Shown here: positions 9,265 through 16,366 of the stretch, in pieces
How the letters are laid out: each line of letters starts with the position of its first letter
How positions within the stretch are numbered: the first letter of the stretch is position 1
NCBI GenBank assembly: GCA_946410085.1
Contig: CAMJZA010000014.1
Coordinates: 1-59,026, forward strand
Reading direction: 5' to 3'
Source of the DNA: an uncultured Treponema sp.
GTDB lineage: Bacteria; Spirochaetota; Spirochaetia; Treponematales; Treponemataceae
DNA: 59,026 nt
Notes under the pieces: model-generated
Told to the model about the DNA's origin: nothing
The model's input: the letters and a program-made list of their open reading frames with translations, nothing else
The model's database searches: none
Program-made: the position numbers and the translations under genes

Positions 9265-9525
9265 CTATGCCTCTACCAGCTCGTGCTCTGACAGGACTGC
9301 CTTGCCGCTGTCTATTTCCTGCGTCACTTTCTCCAGATACTGAATGTTGGGCTTGGAATAGAAAGGGTCAAGGGAAAGGTCAAACGGAATCCTCTGCTCG
9401 CGGATGACTTTCTTGACAAACATCTTGAATGCCGTGCTTACGGTAAGCCCCAGCTGTTCACAGATGTCTTCAAAGGTGTCCTTTTCCTCCGTATCCATCC
9501 TGAAATTTACCATAGTCTGTGCCAT
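9265..9525 (-). CDS. relB: RelB/DinJ-family antitoxin
   Basis: An 86-residue antitoxin. The N-terminal part (MVNFRMDTEEKDTFEDICEQ, then LGLTVSTAFKMFVKKVI) is the ribbon-helix-helix DNA-binding domain, and the acidic C-terminal part wraps the toxin. GAGGTGA precedes the ATG. It lies directly upstream of yoeB and presumably represses its own promoter at 9544-9572. Confidence 0.92.
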   Translation of the reverse strand: MAQTMVNFRMDTEEKDTFEDICEQLGLTVSTAFKMFVKKVIREQRIPFDLSLDPFYSKPNIQYLEKVTQEIDSGKAVLSEHELVEA

Positions 9526-9543
9526 ACATTCACCTCATATATA

Positions 9544-9572
9544 AATATAAAGCGATTGCAAGCATTTGTAAA
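9544..9572 (-). promoter_or_regulatory. Predicted relB-yoeB promoter
   Basis: On the minus strand TTTACA, a 17-bp spacer and TATATT lie 19 bases before the relB start. The spacing is ideal. The surrounding AT-rich DNA contrasts with the GC-rich coding regions. Confidence 0.55.
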
Positions 9573-9614
9573 GCAAAAACATCATCGATTTTCCCACAAT
9601 GGGGCCGGAATTTG

Positions 9615-9983
9615 TCAGACAGTCTGGCCGTCTTTTGGCAGTTTCTTCGCTGCGGCATGAATCATCGCCTCCAGCGCGGGCAGGTATTCCTGGGGAATCG
9701 AGTCCAGGTCGGCGATAATCCTCTTGTATTTCTCGTAGTTTCCCGCCTCTTTCTTTGGAATGTCCGGCTGTGGCCGTGGCTGTGCGCCGGTTCCTTTGAC
9801 CAGGTATTCAACGCTCGTGTCCAGGGCTTCGGCGAGCTTCACCGCGATTTCGGCATTGGGAATGACGGCACGGCTGTCCACGTAGGTGTCGATGGTGCGC
9901 TTGCTTATGCCGGTCTTGGCGGCAAGCTCCTTTATGATCATCCCCTTGTACTCAATCTGCTCCTTCAAGTTATCCCTGAACAT
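9615..9983 (-). CDS. XRE-family repressor (phage-immunity type)
   Basis: A 122-residue DNA-binding regulator. The helix-turn-helix spans about residues 15-40 (MIIKELAAKTGISKRTIDTY), followed by the usual helices ending in LAEALDTSVEYLVKG near residue 63. The C-terminal half (YEKYKRIIADLDSIPQEYLP) is a helical dimerisation-like tail with no LexA/CI protease motif. It is divergent from the small genes beginning at 10106, with three palindromes between. That arrangement matches cI/cro-type switches and suggests it represses itself and the rightward genes. Confidence 0.85.
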   Translation of the reverse strand: MFRDNLKEQIEYKGMIIKELAAKTGISKRTIDTYVDSRAVIPNAEIAVKLAEALDTSVEYLVKGTGAQPRPQPDIPKKEAGNYEKYKRIIADLDSIPQEYLPALEAMIHAAAKKLPKDGQTV

Positions 9984-9995
9984 ACAGGCCTATGA

Positions 9996-10071
9996 TACCG
10001 TGATTTGGGTGTTCTTTTGTTGACAAATACCGTATTATCGGTTATATTAGAGAAATACCGAGATATCGGTA
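9996..10071. promoter_or_regulatory. Three operator-like palindromes over a consensus promoter
   Basis: Sites of the form TACCG-N6-CGGTA occur at 9996-10011 (degenerate, right arm GGGTG), 10028-10043 (right arm CGGTT) and 10056-10071 (perfect). A rightward promoter TTGACA (10020-10025), 17-bp spacer, TATATT (10043-10048) is interleaved with them: site 2 fills the spacer and site 3 covers the start of transcription. Site 1 lies just upstream of the XRE repressor start on the other strand. The natural reading is an autoregulated divergent switch bound by that repressor. Confidence 0.75.
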
Positions 10072-10105
10072 AAGAAAAACAAATCTATTAAACAGGAGAT
10101 TTTAT

Positions 10106-10261
10106 ATGCAAAGGTATATTATCACTTTTAAAGATAATAATTCTAACGTACCACAATCTAAAACAAGTCTTTCTGCAAATTCAAAGGAAGAAGCAAAATC
10201 CAAGTTTCATGCAAGCCATCCAATGCCAAGATACAAAATAATAAGCATCTATGAAGGATAG
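10106..10261 (+). CDS. Small protein, paralogue of the one at 10548
   Basis: A 51-residue product beginning MQRYIITFKDN and ending KIISIYEG, preceded by AGGAGA 7 bases before the ATG. It is AT-rich relative to the chromosome. It shares a pattern with the 54-residue protein at 10548-10712: YIIT plus an aromatic, then a Ser/Thr-rich stretch, then ANSxxEAKxKF, then a Pro and a hydrophobic strand. It is the first gene under the operator-controlled promoter. No family is recognised. Confidence 0.65.
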   Translation: MQRYIITFKDNNSNVPQSKTSLSANSKEEAKSKFHASHPMPRYKIISIYEG

Positions 10262-10273
10262 GGAGATTGTTCG

Positions 10274-10465
10274 ATGACAAAAGATGAATTTAAGGCTACT
10301 GCTGCGGAAAATGCTGCATCAACGCGTGAAATGAGTGAACGCTTGCATGCTGAAAAAATGGCGAAACTAAAAAATGGTGAAAAACCATCTCTTGTGAATT
10401 CCATTTTTGAGGCATTCTTTAGCGGTCTTTCTAGGCAGATGGATAGAGCTTCGCGGATAAAATGA
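10274..10465 (+). CDS. Small hypothetical protein
   Basis: A 63-residue charged, mostly helical protein (MTKDEFKATAAENAAST, later IFEAFFSGLSRQMD) with no recognised family. GGGAG lies before the ATG, and it starts 12 bases after the preceding small gene, so it belongs to the same short operon. Low GC like its neighbours. Confidence 0.55.
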   Translation: MTKDEFKATAAENAASTREMSERLHAEKMAKLKNGEKPSLVNSIFEAFFSGLSRQMDRASRIK

Positions 10466-10475
10466 GGAGTTATCG

Positions 10476-10511
10476 TCTCCAGTCTGGAAAGATTTCTTTC
10501 TATACTGGAGA
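10476..10511 (+). repeat. Inverted repeat before the third small gene
   Basis: TCTCCAGT (10476-10483) pairs perfectly with ACTGGAGA (10504-10511) around a 20-base loop. The right arm contains the GGAG that would serve an ATG at 10515, so the stem could mask it. No T-run follows, so this is not a clear terminator. Confidence 0.4.
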
Positions 10512-10547
10512 TTTATGCCTCATTATCCTTCTTATCGAGAGGTTCCT

Positions 10548-10712
10548 ATGGCACTGCCGCAGAAAAAGTATATCATAACGTACCAGTCACCGAACGGTTA
10601 TATAGGAAAATCGACTTCTATCAACGCAAATTCCGTTTACGAGGCGAAGAACAAATTCAAGATGGGAAACCCCACGAAGAAAATCATCGCTTGCGTGAAG
10701 GTGATTGGGTAA
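10548..10712 (+). CDS. Small protein, paralogue of the one at 10106
   Basis: A 54-residue product starting MALPQKKYIITYQSPNG, with GAGAGG 5 bases upstream. An in-frame ATG at 10515 would add 11 residues and is the alternative start. It shares YIIT, the ANSxxEAKxKF block and a final KII strand with the protein at 10106. A GC-rich hairpin at 10723-10739 (GCGGCTG, 3-base loop, CAGCCGC) follows and may end the operon. Unknown function. Confidence 0.6.
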   Translation: MALPQKKYIITYQSPNGYIGKSTSINANSVYEAKNKFKMGNPTKKIIACVKVIG

Positions 10713-10751
10713 ATGCTCAGGGGCGGCTGTTTCAGCCGCTGTCGATTGACA

Positions 10752-10967
10752 ATGAAAGAAAAGAAGACTTTTCCAGTGCCGGATGATACCGGCTATGATG
10801 AGTTCGACAATCTGGACGGAATGACTGCCGAAGAAGATGCCGAGGCATATCTCGATGCAATCGACAATGTGGGTTCCCCCAGAAAACCTGTCCAGCCAAA
10901 CCCAAAGGACAGAACACGTACGGGTAGTTCGTGCTGTATCTCAAAGCTGTCCCCATTGCAGAGATAG
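10752..10967 (+). CDS. Small acidic hypothetical protein
   Basis: A 71-residue open frame from ATG 10752 whose first 40 residues are acidic (DDTGYDEFDNLDGM, then EEDAEAYLDAID), followed by a basic tail. There is no good ribosome-binding site and no family is recognised. It converges with the DUF3368 gene. It may be a real small gene or a remnant. Confidence 0.35.
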   Translation: MKEKKTFPVPDDTGYDEFDNLDGMTAEEDAEAYLDAIDNVGSPRKPVQPNPKDRTRTGSSCCISKLSPLQR

Positions 10968-10971
10968 CGGA

Positions 10972-11283
10972 TTAGACCATCGCAAGCAACCGGTTCAACA
11001 AGCTTTCGCTTATATACCTTTTGCTCGTGCGCAGGACTTCCACGCAACGGCGTAGCTCATCAGCAGTGAGGAAACCTTTTGTGTACGCTTTTCCAAGAAC
11101 GCCGACGGTTCCCGTTATGTTCATTCCCTCAAGCATCGCTACACGCCGGGCATTCCCGTCATCAAGAATTGTCAAATCCGCACCCAACGTATCCGCAAGC
11201 ACAATCGCCTCGCTTTCCCCCAAATCAAGACGATTGACTTTCAACAGGGAAATGAGCGGTGTTGTGTCGGAAACCACAATCAT
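10972..11283 (-). pseudogene. DUF3368/PIN-type toxin with internal in-frame deletion
   Basis: 103 codons where the family usually has about 150-160. The N-terminus MIVVSDTTPLISLLKVNRLDL is the start of a DUF3368 PIN-like nuclease, with the first catalytic Asp at residue 6. It then runs directly into LGESEAIVLADTLGADLTIL, which in full proteins lies some 50 residues later. The missing block contains the family's central acidic residues. Both sides carry a similar LDL peptide, so recombination between similar sequences is a likely cause. The frame stays open, so an inactive protein may still be made. The ATG overlaps the antitoxin stop (ATGA). Confidence 0.75.
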
Positions 11284-11579
11284 GCAAGCATAGCCTCCGT
11301 TTCCGAGCTTTTCTGCATTGCAAAATCGATGTTCCGCATGTCCTGCTCTACTTCTTCCCATGTTTGGTTTACATACGGAATACCCATGTCGGCATACAAC
11401 CCTATCAATTCCCATTTAGGAATGCCCAGCAGCTCTGCCGCCCGCCCGTGCGAGATAGTCATGTCTGCAATAGCAGGATACAGGAGCATAGCCCGCTCAC
11501 GCACATCAGGAGTGCCGTCCGCCTCAGTCTTTACGTAACGGGCTGCTGTATCAGGAATGTTGAACGTAATGTTCGCCAT
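11280..11579 (-). CDS. UPF0175-family antitoxin
   Basis: A 99-residue protein starting MANITFNIPDTAARYV and containing ISHGRAAELLGIPKWELIGLYADMGIPY, the helix-turn-helix core of UPF0175 proteins. These are the usual partners of DUF3368 PIN-like toxins, and the two genes overlap by 4 bases. AAGGAGG precedes the ATG, and a TATAAT box lies just upstream on the minus strand. It presumably binds its own promoter and neutralises the toxin, which here looks disabled. Confidence 0.85.
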   Translation of the reverse strand: MANITFNIPDTAARYVKTEADGTPDVRERAMLLYPAIADMTISHGRAAELLGIPKWELIGLYADMGIPYVNQTWEEVEQDMRNIDFAMQKSSETEAMLA

Positions 11580-11649
11580 AATGAAACCTCCTTGCCAAGA
11601 TTATAGCATAAAATCGCAGAACGGTATACATAAGTTCTCACTATACGTT

Positions 11650-11925
11650 ATCTCCCGGAGTTCCAGCTTGAGCCGGTGCCGCTCATTACGGCGGGATTCC
11701 CGGTCCTCGTCCTTCCAGAAATAGCGCGTCCGCCGGACTGTCTGTAAAGTCGTGGTTTAAAGCGGGGGAAAATCTGCCTTATGTTCCCCGGTCGGTGCTT
11801 AGGAAAGGTGGGGGCGAGGGGACGGAAAACCCTCGCTTCCGAAGTAGAAGGGTTGTCTGACTCCTCAAAGCTGGGGTCTGGGGATACCCCAGGAACAGAA
11901 CAAAATTTTAAACCACAAGTTTACG
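11650..11925. mobile_element. Deleted copy of the 260-residue-protein element
   Basis: Bases 11650-11732 match 16413-16495 over 83 positions with about seven differences by eye: the 3' part of the 260-residue gene found there. The match then jumps across about 680 bp to the flank: 11733-11767 matches 17173-17207. An imperfect inverted repeat follows, GTAAAGTCGTGGTTTAAA (11744-11761) with TTTAAACCACAAGTTTAC (11908-11925), enclosing about 145 bases of non-coding DNA with a CTGGGG-ATA-CCCCAG hairpin near 11878-11892. The coding part is lost here while the non-coding part is kept. The rest of the gene-free stretch 11580-12045 holds only this and the left end of the insertion sequence. Confidence 0.65.
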
Positions 11926-11929
11926 TGTT

Positions 11930-12964
11930 GAATCACGTAAAAATCTAACCGAAATACAGGCCGTTACTCACGTAAAAAGCTAACCGAAATCATTTGACCC
12001 ACGATACGGCCATTGAAATAAGCCTGGTCTGGAGCTCATCAACTTTCAAGAGAAGTGTCTCCTCGTGAACTGCACCCCGTTCATCCGGCACCATTCCAGA
12101 AGCTGAAGGTTCTTGAACTCGCCCCCGTTGTCGCTGTCCAGCCCCTTCATCGGGAACGGGAGTCCCTTTTTGATATCATCCACGCCTTCTTTTACCCACC
12201 TCTGGGCTCTGTTCAGCAGGGCCCTCAGTTCTGTCCAGCCGGAATACACGTCGGTCAGGGTGAGGGTAGTCAGGAACCGCCCCTCCGTGCTCATTCCGCA
12301 GTTTGCCACCGTGTCCGCCTCGAAGAACCCCGGTTTACGCTCGTCCCAGTCGAAGTATACGCGGATTGGAATGAGGGCATTGAGGTTTTTTGCAGGGCGG
12401 GTCGTGGAGAAGCCGCGAACCGTGTGCTTCGGAATTTCGCTTTTCAGCATCCTGCCTATAGTTGCGCTGGAAACCGTGCCGAGCTTTGACTTCAGTTCCG
12501 GGGTGTAGGTGTGCTTCCCGGCAAAATACTCAAGGTTGTCAGTGATGAAAGCCTTGAGCCTCGCCGCGCACATGTACCGGGACATGACCCACAGCCGTAT
12601 GACCTCCTGACGTACATCCCCGCCGTAGCGCTTCACGTATACCCGTTTCTTCCGGGGAGCTTTCGCCGTAAGCTGGACTGACTTCCGCCCGCAGTTGTTG
12701 AACCGGGTCACCTTTATGCGGGCTGTGTTCCTGAGGATGTGAATCGCATACTTCCGGTTATAGCCGGTAGTTGCCGTGAACTCGTCGAGAATCTTCCCCT
12801 TTTCCTTCTTCTCTGCCTGACAGTACCGCTTCGCGGTCTCTTCCGTCAGTTTCTGTCGTGTCTTCATGTCCAACCCCATGTTCAGCCTTCCTCCGGCTGA
12901 TATTTTGGGTTAGATTTTTACTTGATTCACGCCTTTTCTTTCGGTTAGATTTTATGTGATTCAA
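11930..12964 (-). mobile_element. Internally deleted ISTde1/IS1202-like insertion sequence
   Basis: Each end carries two copies of a motif of the form TGAATCACGTAAAAATCTAA: left at 11930-11956 and 11967-11991, right (inverted) at 12907-12931 and 12939-12964. Between them is a minus-strand transposase truncated at its C-terminus. The element is about 1.03 kb. Both ends survive while the transposase does not, so it could move only in trans. Its left edge lies 4 bases from the inverted repeat ending at 11925. No target duplication was recognised. Confidence 0.7.
12046..12879 (-). pseudogene. Truncated DDE transposase (ISNCY, IS1202/ISTde1 type)
   Basis: 277 codons. The N-terminal helix-turn-helix region (TGYNRKYAIHILRN) and the start of the RNase H-like integrase core are intact: first catalytic Asp in FEADTVANCG, second in GLDSDNGGEF. 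The frame stops soon after, in MNGVQFTRRHFS, so the catalytic Glu and the C-terminal domain are missing; full relatives are well over 400 residues. GGAGG lies upstream of the ATG. It is a decayed transposase, not expected to be active. Confidence 0.85.
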
Positions 12965-12973
12965 TGCGGAAAC

Positions 12974-13002
12974 TTGACAAATAGGATAATAGGACTTATC
13001 AT
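12974..13002 (+). promoter_or_regulatory. Predicted promoter for the hydrolase/SUMF1 gene
   Basis: TTGACA (12974-12979), 17-bp spacer, TATCAT (12997-13002), immediately right of the insertion sequence. It would give a leader of roughly 90 bases before the ATG at 13098. Confidence 0.55.
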
Positions 13003-13097
13003 TATATAAAACTGGTATAAATGTATCAATACAGGCGGAAGACCCACAAGCTGTACCCGCACGACACGCCTGAAATCTATTACACAAGGAGATTCCC

Positions 13098-14834
13098 ATG
13101 AACGTAAAGCACTCCATCCGGCGTCTCGCCGCTATCCTGCTGGGTATGACGCTTGCTGCGTCGGTATTCGCCGCAGATGCTGAAGAAGGTCAGCGCATAC
13201 TGGACACGTACACCGCCCCGGACAAACTGGCTCAGCCACGGCTTGAGTCAATACGGCCCTTCACCGGCACCGTGAAAGAAGAGCCCCTTCCCCAAAGCGT
13301 GGCGGACAGCATAAAGGCGTATAAATCCCTCACGGTCAAAGCCTACAGCATTGACGGAATCCACATCTGCGACGCCGAATGGAACGACGGAAAGAAAAAC
13401 AAGCCCCTGCTGATTTACCTGCACGGAGGCTGGGCAAACCGGGCATACCTGTATGAGCGCGGGGTAAACGAAAAAAAGGAATTCGGAAAGGCGACATTCG
13501 CAACCTATGCCGAAGGAGGTTTCCGCCTCATAACGCTGGATGCCGCCGGACACGGAGCAAGCGAAGTAGGACCGATCGATGCCTTTGCCAGCAACGCCGA
13601 GACGGTCGGCTACATTGACCACATCATCGAGTACTTCAATACCGTGGACAATGTCGATGCAGCAAAATTCGTCCTGCACGGCTTTTCAATGGGCGGCAAC
13701 ACCGCCTATGCATACGTAACGCACGGCAGCTATAAGCCTGTGGCAGTTATCTGCGAGGCAAGCATCCCTGATTTCTCCGATCTTTCCGAAGGACCCATGT
13801 ATGACAGCTTCGGGGCCGGAAGGAGCTTTGACAGCCCTGACTACCCTTACCCTTCCGTCATGAGCCGGGAGCAGATTCAGGAATTTGCCAGACGCTATTC
13901 CCCGATCCGCTGGCCGGAGAAATTTGAAGGCGTGTATCTCCTTGCCGGCAACGGGACGGACGACACGGTCCAGCCGCCTGCGAGCGCGAAGCTGCTTGAA
14001 TCAAAGCTCAAGGCCCTCGGATACAGTGATTTCCATTTTGAGCTTATAAAGGAGAATCACTGGCATGTTGATTACATCCGTAAAAATGCCCTTGCGCTGC
14101 TCAAGAGGAAGCTCGATTTCGTAAAAATCAAGGCCGGCACATTCATGATGGGTGCGGACAGCGGCGTCGGACGGGATGACGATACCGCCCACAGCGTAAC
14201 GCTGACCCGGGATTTCTATATGTGCGATCATGAAGTGACACAAGATGAATACGAGGCGGTGATGGGGAAAAACCGCTACACCAAAGAGGCGGGCAAGCCT
14301 ATGGTGCACATAGACTGGTTCGATGCAATCGACTACTGCAACAAATTGAGCGAGAAAGAAGGCCTTACCCCCTGCTACACGAGAAAGGGAAAGACGGTGA
14401 CCTGTGACTTCACGGCGAACGGCTATAGGTTGCCAACCGAAGCGGAATGGGAATATGCGGCCCGTGCGGGTGACAATACAACCGACAGGGACACATGGAG
14501 CGGAACGACCGAAGAAAGCGTGCTCGATGAATACGCATGGCACAGTGACAACAGCGGAGGAGTGATTCACCCGGTCAAGGGGAAAAAACCGAACGCCTGG
14601 GGGCTGTACGACATGAGCGGCAACGTATGGGAGTGGTGCTGGGACGCTTACTCCATATACAGCGGAGATGCAGAGACCGATCCAACCGGGCCTGCCTCCG
14701 GTTCCCGCCGCTTAAGGCGTGGCGGCGGCTATGACGGAAAACGCTCCGTCTCCTTCCGGGTACCCACAGACCAGAAGCTCAACAAAAGCGACATGACGGG
14801 ATTCCGTGTGGTCCGCACCGCAACTGGCGATTAA
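13098..14834 (+). CDS. Exported alpha/beta hydrolase fused to SUMF1 domain
   Basis: A 578-residue two-domain protein with a signal peptide (hydrophobic to about residue 24, cleavage near SVFA-ADA). Residues about 80-335 form an alpha/beta hydrolase: oxyanion region YLHGGWANR, nucleophile elbow GFSMGG with Ser197, Asp in LAGNGTDDTVQP, and His in ENHWHVDY. Residues about 342-578 form a formylglycine-generating-enzyme-like (SUMF1) domain: IKAGTFMMGADS, YRLPTEAEWEYAARAG, YDMSGNVWEWCWD, MTGFRVVR. The cysteine pair of true formylglycine enzymes is absent (RRGGGYDGKRSVSFRV), so sulfatase activation is unlikely and the domain may bind ligand. AAGGAG precedes the ATG. It is probably periplasmic; substrate unknown. 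Confidence 0.85.
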   Translation: MNVKHSIRRLAAILLGMTLAASVFAADAEEGQRILDTYTAPDKLAQPRLESIRPFTGTVKEEPLPQSVADSIKAYKSLTVKAYSIDGIHICDAEWNDGKKNKPLLIYLHGGWANRAYLYERGVNEKKEFGKATFATYAEGGFRLITLDAAGHGASEVGPIDAFASNAETVGYIDHIIEYFNTVDNVDAAKFVLHGFSMGGNTAYAYVTHGSYKPVAVICEASIPDFSDLSEGPMYDSFGAGRSFDSPDYPYPSVMSREQIQEFARRYSPIRWPEKFEGVYLLAGNGTDDTVQPPASAKLLESKLKALGYSDFHFELIKENHWHVDYIRKNALALLKRKLDFVKIKAGTFMMGADSGVGRDDDTAHSVTLTRDFYMCDHEVTQDEYEAVMGKNRYTKEAGKPMVHIDWFDAIDYCNKLSEKEGLTPCYTRKGKTVTCDFTANGYRLPTEAEWEYAARAGDNTTDRDTWSGTTEESVLDEYAWHSDNSGGVIHPVKGKKPNAWGLYDMSGNVWEWCWDAYSIYSGDAETDPTGPASGSRRLRRGGGYDGKRSVSFRVPTDQKLNKSDMTGFRVVRTATGD

Positions 14835-14844
14835 AGCAATTATC

Positions 14845-14877
14845 CAGCCACCGGAGGGCATTTTCCTCCTGTGGCTG
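14845..14877. terminator. Hairpin after the hydrolase/SUMF1 gene
   Basis: CAGCCACCGGAGG pairs with CCTCCTGTGGCTG across a 7-base loop, 11 bases after the stop codon. There is no long T-run, so strength is uncertain. A near-identical stem sequence recurs at 19761-19792 after another gene. Confidence 0.5.
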
Positions 14878-14925
14878 TTCCCCTGTTGAAAGTTGTTCCT
14901 ATCAAAGTCATCCTTGCACAATCCG

Positions 14926-16149
14926 CTAGCTTGTGAAGAAATCCGTGGCGGAAACAACCTCTATTATCATTCCCCCGTAAGAGATTTTGTCGTTTTGCCG
15001 GAAGGTCACTATGACGGGTTTTACATCCGGGAATTTCCGGCAGGTTTCGACAAGCCCTTTCACTTCCCGTTCCCGGTTTTCGTTCGTAAGCTCATAGCAT
15101 ACCTGCACCGCATGTTCAGGGACGGTTCCTCTCCCATACAGGAAGTCGCACTCAAAGGCTGCCTCCGAATAATACCAGATGTTTTTGGTGCGCCGCCTCA
15201 GTTCAATGAACACGGCATTTTCCAGCATCCGCCCGAGGTCCGGGTTCGGAGAAAGCGTCACGCAGCGGGTCATGCCCGTGTCTATGCAGTACACCTTTTT
15301 GGGGTTTACCGACTGTGACTTTACGGAATAACTGAATTTAGGCACATAGAAAAAAAGGTAGCTCTGCTCCAGAAAGGAGAGGTACTCAAGCATCGTGACA
15401 GATGTTTTTACCCCAAGCTGGGCAGAAAGTTTGCCGCCCGTGACAAGGTTCCCGCAGTTGGAGGCAAGGTACAAGGACAGAACTTTCAAAGTCCGTATGT
15501 CGCGTACAGAGTGCCGCACCGCTATATCCCGTGTGATTATATCGTCAAAGAGCCGTTGCAGGATTTCCGGGTTTTCGTCTTTGATAAACTCCGGGAAGCC
15601 GCCTGTTCTAAGGTAGTCGGAAAAACTCTCATCGGAAATCTCGCATTTTCTGAGCAGACAGAATTCGTTAAAGGAAAACGGAAACATCTCACAATCGACA
15701 TGCCTTCCGGTAAGATGCGTTCCAAGTTCCCAGCTTAACAGGGATGCGTTGGAGCCGGTGATTACAATCAGGAATCCTTCCTCAAGCTTACGGTGAACAA
15801 AGAGTTCCCATCCTTTCACGGACTGAATTTCGTCAAAACACAGGCAGTTGCATCCGCTTTCGTTTACATAGCGGGCTATCGCCTCGCTCAGTATCTCAAA
15901 GTCGTTTGTTTCAAATCCATACAGGGATGTGTCCTCAAAGTTCAGGTAAAAGGCATTCTTTTCAAGGAAGAGCATCTGAACAACCGTGCTTTTCCCGCAG
16001 CGGCGCACACCTGTCACAATGCGGACAAAGGCAGGCAGCGGGCTTAAGGCCTTTTGATCCACATTGCGGCCAACGTTTTTGCTGGTCCGCGAAAGATATA
16101 AATTCTTCTGATCCTTACATGCCGAGAGCAGTTTTTCAACGGTAATCAT
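14926..16149 (-). CDS. AAA ATPase with DUF4143 domain
   Basis: A 407-residue ATP-binding protein. Walker A is GVRRCGKSTVVQM near residue 50 and Walker B is NCLCFDEIQS near residue 103; the segment TGSNASLLS is the sensor. The C-terminal half (KVYCIDTGM, then FECDFLYGRG) is DUF4143, with a nuclease-like D-x(n)-ExK flavour. Such proteins are common in gut bacteria, vary in copy number and lack a settled function; transport, defence and regulation have all been proposed. The start is set by a TATAAT box only 6 bases upstream, suggesting a leaderless message under two palindromic operators. Confidence 0.85.
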   Translation of the reverse strand: MITVEKLLSACKDQKNLYLSRTSKNVGRNVDQKALSPLPAFVRIVTGVRRCGKSTVVQMLFLEKNAFYLNFEDTSLYGFETNDFEILSEAIARYVNESGCNCLCFDEIQSVKGWELFVHRKLEEGFLIVITGSNASLLSWELGTHLTGRHVDCEMFPFSFNEFCLLRKCEISDESFSDYLRTGGFPEFIKDENPEILQRLFDDIITRDIAVRHSVRDIRTLKVLSLYLASNCGNLVTGGKLSAQLGVKTSVTMLEYLSFLEQSYLFFYVPKFSYSVKSQSVNPKKVYCIDTGMTRCVTLSPNPDLGRMLENAVFIELRRRTKNIWYYSEAAFECDFLYGRGTVPEHAVQVCYELTNENREREVKGLVETCRKFPDVKPVIVTFRQNDKISYGGMIIEVVSATDFFTS

Positions 16150-16155
16150 GGCACG

Positions 16156-16202
16156 ATTATAGTATAAAGTAGCACTTTACACAAGTATTAAGTAACACTT
16201 AA
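16156..16202 (-). promoter_or_regulatory. Leaderless promoter with two palindromic operators
   Basis: On the minus strand TTGTGT (16179-16184), 17-bp spacer, TATAAT (16156-16161), then 6 bases to the ATG at 16149. Two near-perfect palindromes, TAAAGTAGCACTTTA (16165-16179) and TTAAGTAACACTTAA (16188-16202), share the core AAGT-N3-ACTT and are centred 23 bp apart, about two helix turns. One fills the spacer and one lies upstream of the -35. A dimeric repressor or activator is implied; the protein is not identified. Confidence 0.65.
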
Positions 16203-16328
16203 CACACTTAGCTCATCCCCGTAAACGATCACTGGCAGGGCTTGTGATGGGGCGATGGACAGTTTACAGGCCGCGGTTCTCTCATGATAGTGTCCACCCC
16301 CTGCAGGACGTTCAGATATTTATAAGAA

Positions 16329-16363
16329 ATGGCCGATTGATGCCCCAGGTATTACTCGGCCAT
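16329..16363. repeat. Hairpin downstream of the 260-residue gene
   Basis: ATGGCCGA (16329-16336) pairs perfectly with TCGGCCAT (16356-16363) across 19 bases, just past the stop of the minus-strand gene ending at 16367. It may be a weak terminator. The remaining gap 16203-16328 shows nothing recognisable. Confidence 0.35.
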
Positions 16364-16366
16364 TCC

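Noticed and set aside
14157..14834. Active formylglycine-generating enzyme
   Set aside because: The catalytic cysteine pair is absent in the C-terminal block and no sulfatase gene is nearby.
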